Shown: piece after piece, positions 63,901 through 64,000 of the stretch
Position numbering within the stretch: position 1 is the first letter of the stretch
Layout of the letters: each line of letters begins with the position of its first letter
From: Lactobacillus sp. CBA3605
GTDB taxonomy: Bacteria; Bacillota; Bacilli; Lactobacillales; Lactobacillaceae
Direction of reading: 5' to 3'
Assembly (NCBI RefSeq): GCF_002970915.1
Contig: NZ_CP027190.1
Coordinates: forward strand, 496,001 to 560,000
DNA length: 64,000 nt
The notes under the pieces: generated by a model
Databases searched by the model: none
What the model saw: only the letters and a program-made list of their open reading frames with translations
What the model was told of the DNA's origin: nothing
Made by a program: the position numbers and the translations under genes

Positions 63901-64000
63901 AATGTTGCGCCATGCCATCGACTTCCCAAATCAAAGTCCGGCCGGCCAAAAACAAACTACCAAATGTAATCGTCGCAATGACTGCAAATAGACCTGTGTA
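60965..64000 (-). CDS. yfhO: YfhO family membrane protein (N-terminus beyond window)
   Basis: At least 1011 residues in frame to the right edge; the upstream residues (TGLFAVIATITFGSLF) form a membrane helix, so the true start is outside and the TTG at 63955 is not it. YfhO proteins are GT-C-type glycosyltransferases, which in related bacteria modify teichoic acids or glycolipids from lipid-linked sugars. About 12 helices occupy the first 480 visible residues; an Asp in LIWEVDGMAQHFP after the first helix is typical for the GT-C catalytic loop. A large extracytoplasmic domain (about 490-970) and one last helix with a KKDRR tail follow. Confidence 0.9.
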   Translation of the reverse strand, partial: YTGLFAVIATITFGSLFLAGRTLIWEVDGMAQHFPILLEFQHILQSGQQSLFSWSWNLGLGADQLTTFAYYVVGDPFNYLVALIPPAKLEFGYQALIVLRLYVVGLAFLGFSRQFHFSRLSRLIGTLTYTFTGYTFYVGMHHPFFLLPMIWFPLLCWAIERVLRGHHWLPLSLITAIVIMSNFYFAYLLALGSLIYALVRYGHLRSSGAQLRSFWGLFWRLLVAVTLGVTMAGAILVPTIFAMLHATRTSFDFANGLWTYPINYYVNLPNRLLTNGGSVQYWVTLGLSSISFIGAIYTLRHFKRYRYLNWVLLAMLVGILVPAFAAVFNVLSTPSNRWLLMATLVFAYATMIFIDQLPHLTAADLKWLAGISCGLLGVIWLINGFYLNIRKHDIATYLILLALMGLLLAKTSLKLSHRQFNWLLMGMVTLNLANNGLGWLSINTTSGSSEQLRQGTALKWVHGYLDGAQANLPKQGFYRTALGPNYYTMRSAESDIPMVLGTHTVGSYFSVQNAYVGQLSQALGNVDYAMNSPLGTLDQRTTLSNLLGVRYLFVREDQLKGQALPAGYRVVKTAKGLPKIYADQFVYGLSNHTGTVLLASKSALPLVYTQTQQLTTTAFDRLSAVDREQALLQGALTTTPAKGVTTVRPRSRSQAVAYTAQTDDTTTLDSTDKVIIYRNQHATGSSNNILSKLPATTIMLTPEQRQSLAPATGMTMPTKKVLALVAANQKIVTQNQAANQNGLTALTSDVQGHALPVKLTIKQPKKYRHTELYLVLKGITYQRSSIQHAMTVSQQTSTLMARPNTKIDQINRLRDGLKGNLSASGYTLTAQTTDNLASFSQLGTTNMSDYEPRKSAVINLGYSTHARKVITLNFTQVQGLKFKQAELVAVPFGKSYTRQTQKLQRQGLAHLKVSANQVTGTTTTTKPTVLTTSIPYSTGWQLQVDGHTTATQVVNKAFVGANLAAGKHVIKLTYRTPGLRLGLWLSVLSGVISVGLVGWLSWHWWCKKDRR

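Overview
The window comes from a low-to-mid GC Firmicute of the family Lactobacillaceae, most likely the Lactiplantibacillus plantarum group or a near relative. This rests on protein character (a divergent ccpA/pepQ pair with a cre site, dapD-type acetylated DAP pathway, WxL surface proteins, a KxYKxGKxW adhesin) and on gene order. Species cannot be fixed from the sequence alone, and no rRNA or tRNA gene was seen. Region 1 (1-9 kb, minus strand) holds the 3'-truncated ytxK methyltransferase, a complete comGA-comGG type IV pilin-like operon for DNA uptake, rbsK, yebC, a DsrE-like protein, a TIM-barrel isomerase and ccpA. pepQ diverges from ccpA across a perfect cre box. Region 2 (10-22 kb) is housekeeping: an aldo/keto reductase, YtxH and DUF948 envelope proteins, an MscS channel, the cbpB-dapD-deacetylase lysine/DAP operon, murI-rdgB-yfcE, yslB, trxA, mutS2 and zapA. 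Region 3 (22-39.4 kb) is an accessory surface island. Read in the direction of transcription (right to left) it has cpsC-cpsD-cpsB regulators, a priming sugar transferase, three glycosyltransferases plus a DUF6625 protein, an EpsG-like polymerase, a LicD/TagD-like/AsnB-like decoration trio, a Wzx flippase, and then without an obvious terminator a choice-of-anchor-A protein, a WxL protein and a DUF916/DUF3324 protein. A catalytic-domain-only tyrosine recombinase is divergent at the right edge. The island lies between zapA-mutS2-trxA and yrzB-ruvX-ireB-alaS, genes that are usually neighbours in lactobacilli, so it looks inserted. Region 4 (39.4-49.5 kb) has yrzB, ruvX, ireB, alaS behind a T-box leader, a UvrA-like paralogue, a CshB-type DEAD helicase, nrnA and dinB with a LexA-like box. 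Region 5 (49.6-55.6 kb) is a single 2-kb-residue adhesin gene: a Ser/Thr-rich stalk, BspA-type leucine-rich repeats, 13 Ig-like modules in 480-bp repeat pairs, and an atypical C-terminal anchor without LPxTG. Region 6 (55.8-64 kb) has yajC, tgt, queA, ruvB, ruvA, one uncharacterised plus-strand gene, and a YfhO-type membrane protein whose N-terminus lies beyond the right edge. The most unusual content is the EPS/WxL island, in particular the AsnB-like/cytidylyltransferase/LicD trio, the stacked hairpins ahead of cpsC, and the lone recombinase.
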